In this document: one piece after another, positions 12,401 through 24,591 of the stretch | How positions within the stretch are numbered: position 1 is the first letter of the stretch | Layout of the letters: each line of letters starts with the position of its first letter | Source: Pyrrhosoma nymphula | Taxonomy: Eukaryota; Arthropoda; Insecta; Odonata; Coenagrionidae | Length of the DNA stretch: 64,000 nucleotides | Assembly (NCBI GenBank): GCA_963573305.1 | Contig: OY754329.1 | Span: forward strand, 66,709,084 to 66,773,083 | Direction of reading: 5' to 3' | The notes under the pieces: model-generated | Told to the model about the DNA's origin: nothing | Database searches by the model: none | The model's input: the letters and a program-made list of their open reading frames with translations, nothing else | Made by a program: the position numbers and the translations under genes

Positions 12401-12625
12401 CGAAAACGGAGACTTGGGGAGTCTTGGGATGGAGACTAAAGGCGGTTGTCTTTTGTTCTTCAATTTGTGAGAGTTACCAGTATCATTCTTTGCCCGAATA
12501 GTTTATTGTTTTTGTAAAAAATTAGCAGGGATATACGAGGAAAGGACATATTTTCTTATATTTTTAATTCATACATAGCAACAACATATACAATAATAAT
12601 TTAAAGTATTGAAGACGTGGGTGCT

Positions 12626-12698
12626 CCGGGTTTCTTTCCGCGTAGGTCCATTGTGCTGGTACAATGGACCTACATGGTAATGGACCTTGGAAACCCGG
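12626..12698. other. Two-step hairpin
   Basis: CCGGGTTTC at 12626-12634 pairs with GAAACCCGG at 12690-12698, and GTAGGTCCATTGT at 12642-12654 pairs perfectly with ACAATGGACCTAC at 12661-12673 around a 6-base loop. A third copy of the AATGGACCT string lies at 12679-12687. The structure may be a small fold-back element or a structured transcript; no promoter or terminator was seen. Confidence 0.7.
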
Positions 12699-12699
12699 A

Positions 12700-14200
12700 A
12701 GATTTACATTTTTAAATTTATGAAGCCTCAAAACAAAGAAGTTAAAGTATTATTTTATCAATTTTCCATTGATTTTAGCATGGTGAAAATAAATAACTTC
12801 GTGCTCTTCTACTTAAGTTGTTTGTTCTCGATCGATTTGTTTAAATATAATTTTCAAGGTAAAATTGGTCAATATTACCTTAAAAATGAAGAAAAGAAGA
12901 CCTTTACGACCGAAAGAATATCGAATTATGATATGGCTATCAATCGAAAAGGGAATTCGACAGAAAAGGTCAGGGGGGTGAGTAAATAGGACTACGGGTT
13001 CCAAAATGCTATTTATATTACTCGAAACATTCAGAAAGCCAAGCATTGGACCGGCCTTAATCGATGTAGTTCACCAAAATAAAGAGACTACGAGATAGAC
13101 ACAGTGCATGGATGCATTAACGCAATAGCGTTCATGATTTTGTGTGAGTGCGTACCTGTGAATCGGTGTAGTAAAAGCAATGGCACATGGCATTGACTAC
13201 CTAAGATAGATTGCGCGTGATATCACCAGTGTTGGGAAAATTACCGAAATAATGTGATTTGTGCAGAGAACAATCACGTCACCTCTCAACCTTAGGGATA
13301 AAATTATTCTAAGTTCATTGTTTTCCAGACAGTATGTAAAAACGATGATTTCGTCAAACTATGAATGAAAAGCCAAACTTCACAAGGAAATATGTCGTAT
13401 TGCGGTAAGCGAAACCGTTTCGTGACGCCATCAACGGATTCCCGATGACGTAGTGTTTCCAAACCGTCAACCACGCGTAATGTTTTTGAAGGAACGCTTC
13501 AACAACGAAACTTTTTAAAAATAAAATGGATATCCTGTATAATAAATAATTTGTACTTCAAGTGCAAATAATTTAAAAAATGCATTTTCTATATTGTAAT
13601 AGTGTGTAGTTGGTATTTTCTCCAATTTTTTTAACAAGACAAAGTTGCTACTCACCACGATGATTTTTGTAAAATTGCCAAAAACATCGATAGTTATGTT
13701 TGAAGAGTACGCCATGAAACAAATAAATAAAGTGAAAGCCTCACGTGCTTGTATTTAGTTATATTACTGCGAATTTCAGTCATAAAAAAGATATTGCATC
13801 AATTAAACATAGATTCACCTAATGGTTCGTACAACTTCTAAAATGTTGAAATATAATTCGAACGTGGTATCTATTATGACTTGAAATGCAGCTATCCCCT
13901 TCATATTCCAAGATTTCTGCCTTGATTTTTGGCTAGCCAGAATATTTTTGGTCATGCTACTTCTTCATTTAATATTTATTACGATTCATATAACATGAAA
14001 ATATAAGAAAACATATCAATAAAAACGGCTTAGACATATAACATGCGTACTTCCCGCTGTTTCTATACATCCACATACTTTGAAGCCAAGTTATTAAAAG
14101 ATGGGAAGAATTGTATCTCATTGGTTACGAGGTACTCTCACATAATTCTTATATGAGGTAAATAGACTCGATAAATCTAGTTAACTAATTAAGCATGTAT
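12700..14200. other. AT-rich stretch, no gene seen
   Basis: The frame at 12687-12989 lacks recognisable domains and its opposite strand is also open, as expected in AT-rich DNA. Nothing else identifiable. Confidence 0.5.
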
Positions 14201-14206
14201 GTACAG

Positions 14207-14345
14207 TGGTAGCGAAACATGGTAGCAGTTGCGCAGAAGGCGATTTTTAATAGAAGAGTCCATTCCTTATGAACTGGCTCTGCACGGGAGAGAAAGGTAT
14301 TCTCCACGTTCAACTAATTGGGTTCCTATGATCGCAAGAATTCCT
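14207..14345 (+). repeat. Short dispersed repeat, copy 2 (plus)
   Basis: Second copy of the family described at 3003-3150: CAGTGGTAGCGAAACATGG, AGCAGTTGCGCA, GAAGAGTCCATTCC, GAACTGGCTC, GGGTTCC and GATCGC appear in the same order and spacing. TA precedes the first base (TACAGTGG), as in mariner-type insertions, but the right end is not clear. Confidence 0.55.
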
Positions 14346-14349
14346 TGCA

Positions 14350-15580
14350 AAATTTAAATACTCAATCTGTTATTTACAGAAAACATTCAAGTTCTCTAAT
14401 ACTTTTAATATATACAATTGTTAAGATTGCCTTTTCCGATGGATTACGAACAATATCAGCATATTTTGATGCAGCTTCGTTTTTTATTGTAGACATAGTT
14501 ATGAAATGGGCTGCTTAAACTTCCCTTCCCTCTAAATTTAAGTGCAGAAATGTTAGCACAAATGTCTACCGTGTTTTCTCTCTCTTCCGCATCTTAGCCG
14601 ACACCTTCCACACGAGGCATCCCGTACAGTCGACTACCACCATGTTTCTTCACCACTCTATTTATAAAATTCACGTGAGCTACATGCCTCATAATATGCT
14701 TTCGCAAAAAAAACGGAACGGCATCATGCTAGTCCGTGGATGACATCCCCAAATCTTCGCACGAGTGAAACGCACGGGTCTAGTTTCAGGACAGGTTCGA
14801 CTCGGAAGCAGAAAAATCCTTTGCTTTTGAAACGCAAGAGCTCATCTCTATGCTGAGCAAAATTTTATATTTTGAGTTGAGTTTTAATATTTTAATAGTG
14901 GCGCCAACGTACCTCAAGAGGATAACCCACCTTCAAACAGAATGAAACAGATTTTTTAATTTCATTCCCATGATTCATAATTACGCTCACGTATTTACCA
15001 TACATTTTTCTACAACGGAAGAATTGTTAGTTGCCTGCGGCAAAGTACGCCCAATGAATTAATTTGCATTAATTTTGAAACTTTAAGTAGGGGTTTTCTG
15101 TTAATGTCATAAAATAATTATGAATTCCCCGGAATGGACATCCAAATATTCGTGAAGCCAACGGAAAAGGTACAGATAAAACATGTGACTAAGGTAAAAT
15201 TAATTTTCAATTGTAATATACATTTATATTATGATTCCCGAGGTAGTTATAGAGTTCTGGTGTAAACATCCTTAATGTGAGAAATGTTGGTAATTCTCTC
15301 GTTGACTGAATTATAAAATCTCGTTTAAAAAACACTATTTTATGTACGTATGTCATCCAATCAAAAGTTCGTTCTCACATGGGCTGGTTGACGCACATAT
15401 TCCGTGGACGTGATTTCATTCACTTCTATGAAAGATAGGGAATGGCGTACCAAACCATTGTTGAGTACCTTAAGTCAGGCAGTTAAGTAAACGATCTTAA
15501 TATGAAGAGGGTGATTTTTATAAATAAATAATTTAATAAGATTGCCGAAGCATAAATTCAGGATGCCAATTTGGAAATAA
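14350..15580. other. AT-rich stretch, no gene seen
   Basis: No supported gene, TIR or LINE signal. The 14318-14518 frame is unrecognised. Confidence 0.5.
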
Positions 15581-15595
15581 TTTTAAGGTAGGTAA

Positions 15596-16015
15596 TTGCC
15601 TCAGGAACTGGTAGGCTACCCGCGTCGGTTTAGCTCTGTCATCACCTCTATCTCTCTTCTTATGCACTTTCTTCTTTATTTGGTCTATGTATTATCCCTT
15701 GACATTCCTCTTGGGATCTTGCTCTCCATTTTTCCTTCAATTATAGGTATTCTTCACAAACCTATTGTGCCTCAGGATGTGCCCCATCCATCTGGTTCTT
15801 CTTTCCTGTATAGCGTTCCATTCGGTTCTTTTCCTATTCCACTCCTCAGCACACTTCTTCATTTCCTATTTTGTCCGTCCATTTGATCTTCAGCATCCTC
15901 CTCCAACACCAGGTTCCGAATGCTTCTAATTTTTTCTGATCTGCTTTTCCAATGGTCTATGCTTCCGATCCATAGAGTGCAGTACTACATACGAATGTCT
16001 TCACATATATTGTTG
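15596..16015 (-). pseudogene. Decayed LINE reverse transcriptase, C-terminal part
   Basis: The minus strand encodes, with interruptions, VKTFVCSTALYGSEA, a stop, TIGKADQKKLEAF, WCWRRMLKIKWTDK and IGNEEV in succession. This is the standard C-terminal LINE layout (ALYG-x-E-x-W, then W-R-R-M, then K-W-T-D). The key Trp of the ALYGxExW box has become a stop codon and more stops follow. The 96-residue plus-strand frame over 15596-15886 is only the complement of this fragment. The residues are closer to the 8590-9212 and 54945-55430 remnants than to the intact LINE. Confidence 0.75.
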
Positions 16016-16026
16016 ACGAGCGGAAG

Positions 16027-16050
16027 GTACCCGTTGAAATTCAACGGGTG
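16027..16050. other. Short perfect palindrome
   Basis: ACCCGTTGAA and TTCAACGGGT form 10-bp perfect arms around a single A. It lies just beyond the decayed LINE fragment and may be a chance palindrome. Confidence 0.5.
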
Positions 16051-16879
16051 TGAAAAACGTTAAACTTATTTTATTAGAAAACCGCAAAGCCTGAAGAAAA
16101 ACTGTATGCGTGGTCATTCTAGGAGTTCGTAACCTATCTTGTTTATCTCGATGATTAAGTGAATATATCTAAGTTAACTGCACTCTAACACTTTTAAACA
16201 TATGAATAACTCGTTACGTTAATGATGTAGGAATTGGTCTAAAAAACAGTTCGCAATCATAATGAGAGGCATACGGTTTCACTACGTGTAATACATGTGA
16301 GTATTAAACGATAATAAACAACGCCGTGTTTGTTGTAGCAACAGAGGCATTATTACCATTGATATTCACTGCACGTAAATATTCTTGCATATTTAATTGT
16401 GTATTCTATTAATTCCTTTATGTGTAACGTTTACTACGTAAGTGTTCTCTCATATACATGCAGTGCCCCTTTGAGAGCTACTTTGAGAATAGACGTTGAA
16501 GAGTATACTTGTTAAATATGCATTGACTTTATCGATTACCCCCCGAAGCAATTTATCAGGGGGCCCTTGGGACTCTGGGCTCTTCTTATACGGATTTTGC
16601 TTCTACGTACTATCATGGGCCTGCAGGAAAGCGTGATATTTAAATGCTAGAGGCGTGAGTATTCTATGAAAATCAAATCTCTGTTTGTCAAGGAAATATG
16701 TTATTGTTGATTTCAGGGAATATGTGAGATTTTTCAACTGAAAACATGAATTTCAGAAAAATACGGAGCGTAGAAGAAAATCGATTGATAAAATTAGAAA
16801 CTTCTTTTATTCAGCCATCCGATAAAAAAAATTCCAGCCCTATATCTTGAGTGAATGTACTTTTAAAAAGCAAAAAATT

Positions 16880-17310
16880 AAACCACTGCACCGAACACAA
16901 TGCTTAGCATGGACCACCACGGGGGACCTTCGGGGGCCTTTGGGGGCCCTTAGGGCTTTTTAATATAGCATATGATACAACCAGATATTTATTCTATCTA
17001 CATGCCAAATTTCAGCTAAATCGGTCCAGTAGTTTTTGCGTGATGGAGCAACAGACAGAAAGAGACCATTACATTTTTATACATATTAGTAAGGATCACA
17101 CCCTTAACCCTGAAAAAATAGGGTTTTGGTTAATTGAACCCTACAGTGTTTGTTGTCTGCCAGTAACAAACATGTGTTCCAAATTTCATCAAAATCGGTC
17201 CTGTGGTTTAGGAGGAGATGTGGAACATACATACAGACATACATACATACATACATACATACATACATTGACTTATATATATATAAAGATAAAGATAGCA
17301 AGACTGCACC
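16880..17310 (+). mobile_element. Two tandem LINE-type 3' tails ending in ACAT microsatellite
   Basis: Two successive blocks (about 16930-17098 and 17100-17290) each carry CCAAATTTCA followed by ATCGGTCC, then GTAGTTT or GTGGTTTAGGAG, then a tail. The first ends in CAGACAGAAAGAGACC and TATACATATTAG. The second runs into an ACATAC microsatellite at 17226-17268 and then TTATATATATATA. In insects this pattern is typical of 3' untranslated regions of RTE-like LINEs and their non-autonomous derivatives. The frames over 17040-17456 run through the microsatellite and are not genes. Confidence 0.6.
17226..17268 (+). repeat. ACAT microsatellite
   Basis: About ten CATA units, with one CAGA variant near the left end, in the tail of the LINE-like block described above. 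Confidence 0.95.
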
Positions 17311-17319
17311 TTCTATGGA

Positions 17320-19960
17320 GACAATTGCGGTGGTTTCCCGTCGCCTTCTACATCGCAGTGCCCCGGCTGATTCCGTTAACTCCACTCTCTCCCGAACCTG
17401 TGGATGTAGATGCTAGACCGATTTTCTTCACCTGGGCCATTAGTGTCTCCTGTTGATACTGCTGTCTATCAAAAGTGGGGTCGGGTAGGATGTAGAAAAT
17501 TGTCGTTGTCTCGTTCCAGAAAAATCGGACGACTTTTTCTATAAATATAAATTTCCAAAATCAGGAAAACATTTTCCGTCACTGGCGACCAACGGATAGG
17601 GAGTCAAACACGAAACCACAAGGCAACCCCGGCCTCCAGAGTCATCTACAAGCTAAAAATTCATATCGCGTAAAGAGTTTTGAATGTTTTGTACAAAAAT
17701 AGAGAACATAAGCCAAAACAACATTGCGAGGTTTATTTTAGTTATGTGGCAGAGTAAATTCCCGCACAGCGTCATTGCGTACTGAAATATCGTATTGTGT
17801 GAACACATGCTCCAAGACATTGAATCCAATTTAAGTTTCGAATTTCATTATGAGTTTTCGGCGCTTATTTAAGTACTGATTATAGTGCTGATCTATAATG
17901 GCCGCTTAAAACAGCCTATAGTCCTGATTAAGTGAAAAAGTATTGAAACTTTTTGGTCACAAAAAATATAGTGTAGCAGATAACTAAATGTTTTACTTCA
18001 TAGTTTAAAATTTCACAAACTCACATCGCCTACCATTAATCATTCTCTATCTGGCTCTCACAATTTTAACGTACGAGCCTGCCACTTGAGGGAAAAAAAT
18101 ATTTATCCCTCGTTACCCGGTCTCCGATTGCGTCGATCGCTCACATATGTCCCGGAAATCCACACACTCATGAAATACGAGCGTGCCGCTATTTGCAAAT
18201 TATTCTATCAATACTGAATAATGTTCGGGATCGGGGATAGGAAGGAAGGGAGGGGAAGTAACGGGAGAGAGAGAGTGTGAGGCAGGTGAACCAAACTGCT
18301 TCGCGAAAATGGCACGAGACAAATAAGCAAGCGGTTCAATTCACCCATCACTAAGACGTCACCAGGGACCTTTATCACGAGGTCTTATTGTGAAACGAGT
18401 CGAAATGGGATGTCAGGAAGTGGCTGAGCCATCCTTTTTTCCGAATTGTATGTGTTGGTAGTTGTTTCATAGGGTTTCTGAATAACCCTTCATACTAGAC
18501 TACCTTCCTAACCATTTCCGATGTATTATCAAAGTTCCGTAGCCCACGACCCAAAATAATTTACTGTGCAGCCCCAGGAACTTTTGCAAGAGATTTATTG
18601 GTCTTTCATTTGTTTAAAATATTTCAATACATCTCTTTTTTGGCTAAATCAGCACTTTAGTAAACCCTGTCCTCTGAATGCGATCAGAGACGCAATCCCC
18701 CCCCCCTCAACCCAAAGCAGTAATAACAATCCCTGCCCTTCTCTACAGTGAGCGACACTTTTGAATATTCCATTCCCTCCAACCGTCCCCGCTTCTCTTT
18801 GCAATCGTCAGCGATCAAATTGTTTCCCGCCACACCCTTTTCTCTGGGGAGATTCACATCATTTTACAGACACGTGCAACATGGGCGTGTGCGTTTTGCG
18901 AATGGCTTCAGTTTGCACGCCAGTACTTCCGGCATTTTAATTCTGTCATCATTTCCGCTAACTCGGCCGCCGCAGTTCGGGGAAAAATTTATCCCCTTTT
19001 ATTAGGAAGTAATGAAGTTTCTTACCCAGGGGAAAACCCAAAAGCTTTCCAATGATGCATCAAGCATATTTTAACATCATTTAGTTGTGCCTATTCTTCT
19101 CCATTATTCTATTGCTATTTCTTTTTTAATTTCCTGGAATTTTTTTATTTTTTCACGATCCATTTACATTACAGCCTAAAGATTTTACAGATATATTAAA
19201 CCTCTTTCCCTAATATCTATGTTTCCCTTAATTCAGTCCTAGAAAATGGCGTGGTGTTCTCACAGTTTTTATGTCGGTCTTATTCGATCATAAGATACGT
19301 TAAATTGGACTCAACCGAAAGTTATGCATAATTATATTTAAGTATAAATCATTGGCTTTCTTGATAAAGTACCAAACCTCTGGATTTTTTTAGCAAATTT
19401 TGAAGGAAAGCTCGTGGGATGAATTACAAACAAACGATAATACTCTCCAGCATTCCGTTTGTCTGGCCAAGTCGTAGAACAGCGGAGAGGATTAGTTCCG
19501 CCTTGATTACAGTTACTTTTCATTGAAGTTACTTCTTATTATTATCCGCAATGCGGATTCGGCCGTTTGAGCTAGTATAAGTACGAATATCATGGTATCA
19601 GGCGTCAGCTTTTGGAAATGAGTAGCATATAACATCTTAAAGGAAATGCTTGTAAATGTCCACAGAGTATTTACTAAACCGACATTAGGAACGTCATAAT
19701 ATGATTTTATTGTCCTATTATCAAGAAAGATTGATACTGATTGAATTCGCCGAGATCTTGGTCGGTTTAATTAGCACATTGTGGAAATTTATTTTTTACT
19801 AGATTTAAATTATGTTATTTGAAATCTTATCGTTTAGATAGGATGCCGCTTAGTTTCTTGTGTCACATACTTTCTTTTGGGTGCTTTAATTGTCTTTTTG
19901 GTGAAAGGAGAGCCTCAGGCTTGACATCGTGAAATCTATGTTTATTGAGATGAGAGGAAA
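17320..19960. other. No gene seen
   Basis: Mixed composition with a GA-rich run at 18240-18285 and a C run at 18696-18708. The plus frame 18748-19005 is unrecognised. No repeats shared with the rest of the window were found. Confidence 0.45.
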
Positions 19961-19971
19961 TAAACCTCTGC

Positions 19972-20046
19972 TATTCCACATAAAAATTTTTACTCTCACG
20001 ACTCAGATTTTGGTGCTGAGCATCATATCATCTTCAGAGGAATTAA
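19972..20046 (+). repeat. Single-arm copy of the CATCAGG module
   Basis: TTCCACATAAAAATTTTTA, then GACTCAGATTTTGGTGCTGA, then CATCATATCATCTTCAGAGG follow in the same order as one arm of the fold-back at 31628-31812 (TTCCACATAAATAATTTTAA, CGTCGCTGAGCGAC, CAGGTC). The partner arm is absent here. Confidence 0.5.
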
Positions 20047-20049
20047 GTC

Positions 20050-23000
20050 TTACCTTAAATGTTATGAATCAATTAGGACTATAAGGTTGAGATAAACAGA
20101 ATTTTTAATTAATTTTAACACCCATTTCTGGAAAAACGCACTCCGAAGTGACTTAAACGGGTCCTTGTCAAAAGGCAGCGGTGAAGAGTGAAGATATAAA
20201 TTAAAATAAGTTTAAGGAAAAAAACGTATAAGATGTCAAATCTATTGGAACAAACTTTAGGAAAGTATAATCTATTGGGTGAAGAGGGTTCATTTGAAAA
20301 CCACCCTTTTCGTACACATGGCGACACAAAAGATCTCGCAGTAAGCAGGGCGGTAACGCTCCTGCCAAGCAACGCACTACTCGCGGGTTCCAATTCCACC
20401 TGGATTCATAATTCTTTCATTAGCTAATGGTCTCAGGGTAGATGGTGTGATTAGCATTAGACCATCCATCGCTGAAATATTCTGTTATAGATTTCCAACC
20501 AGCATAAAACCACTTAAAAATCGGAGGTGAGAACCCTCCTCAAAGATGTGAGAACTAATCTGTAGATGGAACGTCGATTACTCTTGCGAAACATACTGAG
20601 GAATCTTGTTGTTTGGGTGTACCCCGCGTACTTATTCAGGTGTGTTGTTACCCGACGTTTCGTGGCCGTTGCTGGTCACTTTATCTTAGGGAATGAGGAT
20701 CTGTCGAGTTGGGGGGGGGGTTTATATAACGGTTCATGGAGGGAAGAGGATGGGAAGGGAAAGTGTGGAAGGATTTTTATTTTTATTTAAGGTTAAAACC
20801 GGGTCCCACGTGTGGCTGAGTTTGACACAACAGTCTCTATTGTACTTTTCTTTGCATTTCCTTATCTCCAATTCTTCCCGTATCAGCCTAGGCTTGAAGT
20901 TTTTCACCTTCGCGAAGATTATATGGTCACTTACTGTGAAAAGTAATCCCTGGCCAGTGAGCAATCACAGGACACATTCACTCAACCCAAAATTAGTGGA
21001 ATCCTTGCCGGGGCTGTTAGAAAAACCTTATTTAGGATGCCGGGGCTATTTTTGTATCATTATAGATTTATTGGGGAGAATGGGAAGATAGATCATTAAA
21101 GATTGATTGGGAAATAATTTAAAGTTTCTGGTGCGTGCGTTCTTCACAGAACTAAACTAAACCCTTAATATGGACATTGGAGAGCTATGTTTCTCGTGTT
21201 TAGATAGAAAATGTTTGAGACTGTCCACTGTGGATAAATTATTTCCGTCGCAACATTCACAAATGGTACATGACCGAACAGAAATCCATATATGCACCAA
21301 AACAAACATCTCTTTCTAGCCCTTTTATTCTGTGCTTATACCTTCTTCCTCCACCACTAATCATCCCTAATCATAGACGGCGGTTTAGCTGTTTCGTTTC
21401 AAGATTTTCAAAAATATTCTCTGAATGCTCAAGTACTTTATTAATAAATAAAAAGAAAAATTATTTATATAGATATTATGAGTTTATGAAAAAATACTTT
21501 CAGCCGATTCTGAGCTGGAGTATTCTAGAGACGTTATTTAACAACTTTTAAAACTTTAAAATTTGACACATAATGGGAAATTAAAGAAGGTTGATTGAAA
21601 TTGTAGCTCCATCCTTTAGATAGACTACACTTTAATATGATTCATACTCCTCCACAACAATTGTAGATTTGTATATAAGCAAAAATACAATTCAAGGCAC
21701 GTTTTTATGGCAAAAATGTGAAAAAATTTAAATATACTCATATTACTTTTTTTACAATAAGGTTCAACGATATTACAACGAGATTATTTTCTACCCATAT
21801 ACCAACCTTGAGCAAAATCAGAGACCCTAAGGGACCATCGTCTGTTGAATGGAAGTGGAATGGCCCATGGTAATTTTTGTTAGTAGGTATTTACAAAACA
21901 AGAATGCAATATTTTTCCCTATTTTTTAATAAAGCAGGAAAGATAGTTTTTTTGAGCATCAGGGATAGATTAAGAAATTGATGCTACAAGAAAGAGCAAA
22001 GTCATTTTCTAGGTACTATTTACTGAAAAAGAAATATTTTGCTCCAGATAACCCCCATCCCCCACCACTTACGGTGGAATGCAACTGCGACTAACAGGAT
22101 AAAAATCAGGATTAGGCGATAGAAAAAAGATTTAGGATTCGTCCGAGGGCGAGACACCAGCCGACAAGAGCAACCGGTGATGTACACTCTCAAACATTCC
22201 GCGCAAAGGAATTTTAAACAGTGAGTGTCTCTCTGTGCTGACGCGACCAGGTCACTGAACCCACCGTCACGCCGAGCCCTTGAGTTGTGCTCCAGGATTT
22301 CCGAGACGTACATCGTGAGGGGTGTTGTTATTTTATAGTCAGTCCTCCATATGTCCCGTGTACTACCGTGGAAAACACTCTATGTTCCGCATGTATACCG
22401 CCGTCCACGTTGGGTGTAAAACCTAGCTGACCCGCAACTTGCTGATTTTCACATTCCTCCCGAGGTTTCAAGGGAGAGATAACATCCCTAGGCTAAAAAT
22501 ATAAAATAGCTAATGCGCTATTTTTATTTACTTATTACAGTTAATAACAATGTTTATTTGCCCACCAAAAAATTGAGTTTATGAAAAGGGCGTCTTGTTT
22601 ACGAAAAGTGAGGTTTTCAAATGAAATCTCTTCACCCAATAGATTATACATACTTCTTTTCAGTTTGTTTCAACAGCTCTGACATCGCATTAGTTTTTCC
22701 TTTAATTCATTTTCATATACACCTTCACTTTTCACCACTACATTGTCACAACAACTCGTTTTGGCACTCATTTTCCATTGTAGTACCATATGATAGGCAG
22801 CAGCGTACTTGACTTCTTTTCTATTTCAGGCATATTTCAGTTTCCTCGGAGTGCGTTTTTCGAAATAAAGTTAAAATTTATAAATTATTCTGATTATCTC
22901 AGTCTTAAAGCCATAATTTATTCATAATATTGCAGCCAAGACTTGGAAAATTGTGCAATTGGTGATTTTATCGGGGGTGTTGTTCAGGAGATAATTTAGT

Positions 23001-23440
23001 TCCGTAAATTATTTCATATTGTCATAAACGGATAAAGTTTATGGGGTAATATTTCATTAGACTACTTTCACAGACTTAAGCTACAGACTTCATGCAGAAA
23101 ATTTTGCGCACTTATTTAGTTTCGTTATGATAAAGCTCCAACATTATGCATTCGTTGAGGAGTTCGTAAAATGGGCGATTTATCCGTTGCTATAACATAA
23201 TAACGCCAAGCGCAATCAACTTTTAACAAAGTTGTTGGCTTAAAATCAACGCATAAAATAATAAGCATTAATTTCTTGTGGAAGTAGCAAAAAAACCGCC
23301 TCCCATGTTTAGGGATATTACACCACCAACTCGTGCTACATAATTTTAAAACGGAGAGGATGTGTGATGTGACGAGCACCCCGTAGTATTTTCAGGTGTT
23401 TCGCATTGCTCGTCCTAACACCAGCGAGATTTAAGCAAAA
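20050..23440. other. No gene seen
   Basis: Several unrecognised short frames (20115-20399, 20693-21091, 22020-22313) lie in this stretch, all without domains. A G run of 10 lies near 20711-20720. A patch at 22130-22450 is slightly GC-rich. Confidence 0.45.
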
Positions 23441-23449
23441 ACAACGTTC

Positions 23450-23880
23450 GTCTTTCAAGTGTTCAGAGCCGTCCCGAATGGCGATCGCTTTTAGTGTCTC
23501 CGTTCCGATGTCTACCGATGAATGGAGGACGTGAGCGAGGATCGCCAATTGCGTGGCCATCAAACGTCCGAATAAAAAGAGAAGGCAAGTTGTGCGATTC
23601 GGAGAGTCACCCTGTCCTCGCACTCCGGGACGCTGCCAAAGGCGGTGTTCATCACTCCGGTAGTGTGGACCCGCAGCTTCGGAGGGTGTCATGTCGAGCA
23701 TGCAAGAGAGAAAAAGGGCCGACTTGGACTGGAGCACCGAATCGCGTCTGGTCCGGTAGTATGTTCCATCGGCCCCGTGTTCCGGAGGGCTCTTAGGTGT
23801 ACGAGTTACATCCTCATTCGTAGGGCCATCGGCAGCGGAGTTGTACCGCATCGCAGTGAACAAGGCTGTGTACTGTGCTC
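23450..23880. other. GC-rich block with long frames on both strands
   Basis: A 175-codon minus-strand frame (23336-23863, first codon TTG) and two plus-strand frames (23494-23796, 23645-23896) overlap. The block is GC-rich and CpG-rich, so long frames on both strands are expected. I recognise no domain in any of the three. The minus frame contains a mildly protein-like stretch around LHSSVDIGTETLKAIAIRDG, so an old coding fragment cannot be excluded. Confidence 0.3.
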
Positions 23881-24100
23881 AGGTGAAAGACGGTGATGTG
23901 TCACACATTCGGATTTCTGCCCAAGGTAGTTTTAGTGACATTTCACCCTAGTCACGATAAAAACAATTTTATTTTTATTTAAGCAGCAGTAAGAAGCATG
24001 CAATAATATTAATGAACCTTAAACATTGTTTTAAATCACTGAAATTCTCTCTAATTAACTAAATGTACATCTATAAGGTTTCAACTTGACGTGTTCTCCA

Positions 24101-24105
24101 CGCCG
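24101..24105 (+). repeat. Target-site duplication, left copy (CGCCG)
   Basis: CGCCG directly precedes the CATAGTGGGC terminus at 24106 and is repeated at 25763-25767. Confidence 0.65.
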
Positions 24106-24199
24106 CATAGTGGGCTGAAATGCCTATTTAGCGCGACAAAATTAAATTTTTCGAAATTCATCAAATAAACGCAAAACTATGCCTATAAGGTAAGAAAAA
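24106..24199 (+). repeat. Left terminal inverted repeat (94 bp)
   Basis: Matches the reverse complement of 25669-25762 at 90 of 94 bases. It ends in AAGGTAAGAAAAA, which also reads as a good 5' splice site in both arms. Confidence 0.9.
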
Positions 24200-24213
24200 G
24201 GTTCGGTACAATA

Positions 24214-24591
24214 ATGACTGCTATCGCTAGTGGTTATGAAATAGATATTATAGCATTCCGCGATTTCTGTCTGAAGACATACAGAGAGTGCGTAAAAACA
24301 TATTCATGGTATGTTATGTCTCCACCAATACATAAACTATTTGCACACGGATATACAATTATTGAGAGCAGTCCATTACCGATAGGAATGCTATCTGAGG
24401 AGACTCAGGAATCGAGGCATAAAGACTCGAAGACTACAAGGCTATGGAATACCAGGAAGATTTAGAGAGCTACGTGCAAGGAGGATATATTTCATTTACT
24501 CCTGGTAACCTCAGACCGAATAATTTCGTCTATGCGAAGGCCCCGTCCAACAAAACGAATGCACTTGCTCTCAGCGTTCTTAATTTGGTAG
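24214..24591 (+). pseudogene. Transposase-like protein, C-terminal fragment
   Basis: One frame runs from ATG 24214 through an in-frame TAG at 24463-24465 and continues with sensible coding to TAG 24589-24591. Before the stop it carries ASGYEI, WYVMSP-x-x-HKLFAHG, IIESSPLPIGMLSEETQESR and the HKD/NTRK motif. After it comes CKEDIFHLLLVTSD followed by an Arg/Lys-rich end. I recognise this layout as the C-terminal region of multicopy, transposon-derived proteins found in many insects. It is the only coding remnant within the 94-bp TIR element, so it is inferred to come from that element's own transposase. The second plus frame (24444-24659) overlaps in another phase and is rejected. Confidence 0.65.

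Noticed and set aside
15596..15886. 96-codon plus-strand frame
   Set aside because: It is the complement of a decayed minus-strand LINE fragment.
17040..17456. 138-codon plus-strand frame with Tyr/His/Thr repeats
   Set aside because: It reads through an ACAT microsatellite and LINE-type 3' tails.
23336..23863. 175-codon minus-strand frame in a GC-rich block
   Set aside because: It begins at TTG, overlaps frames on the opposite strand and shows no recognisable domain. It is kept as an island of unknown role rather than a gene.
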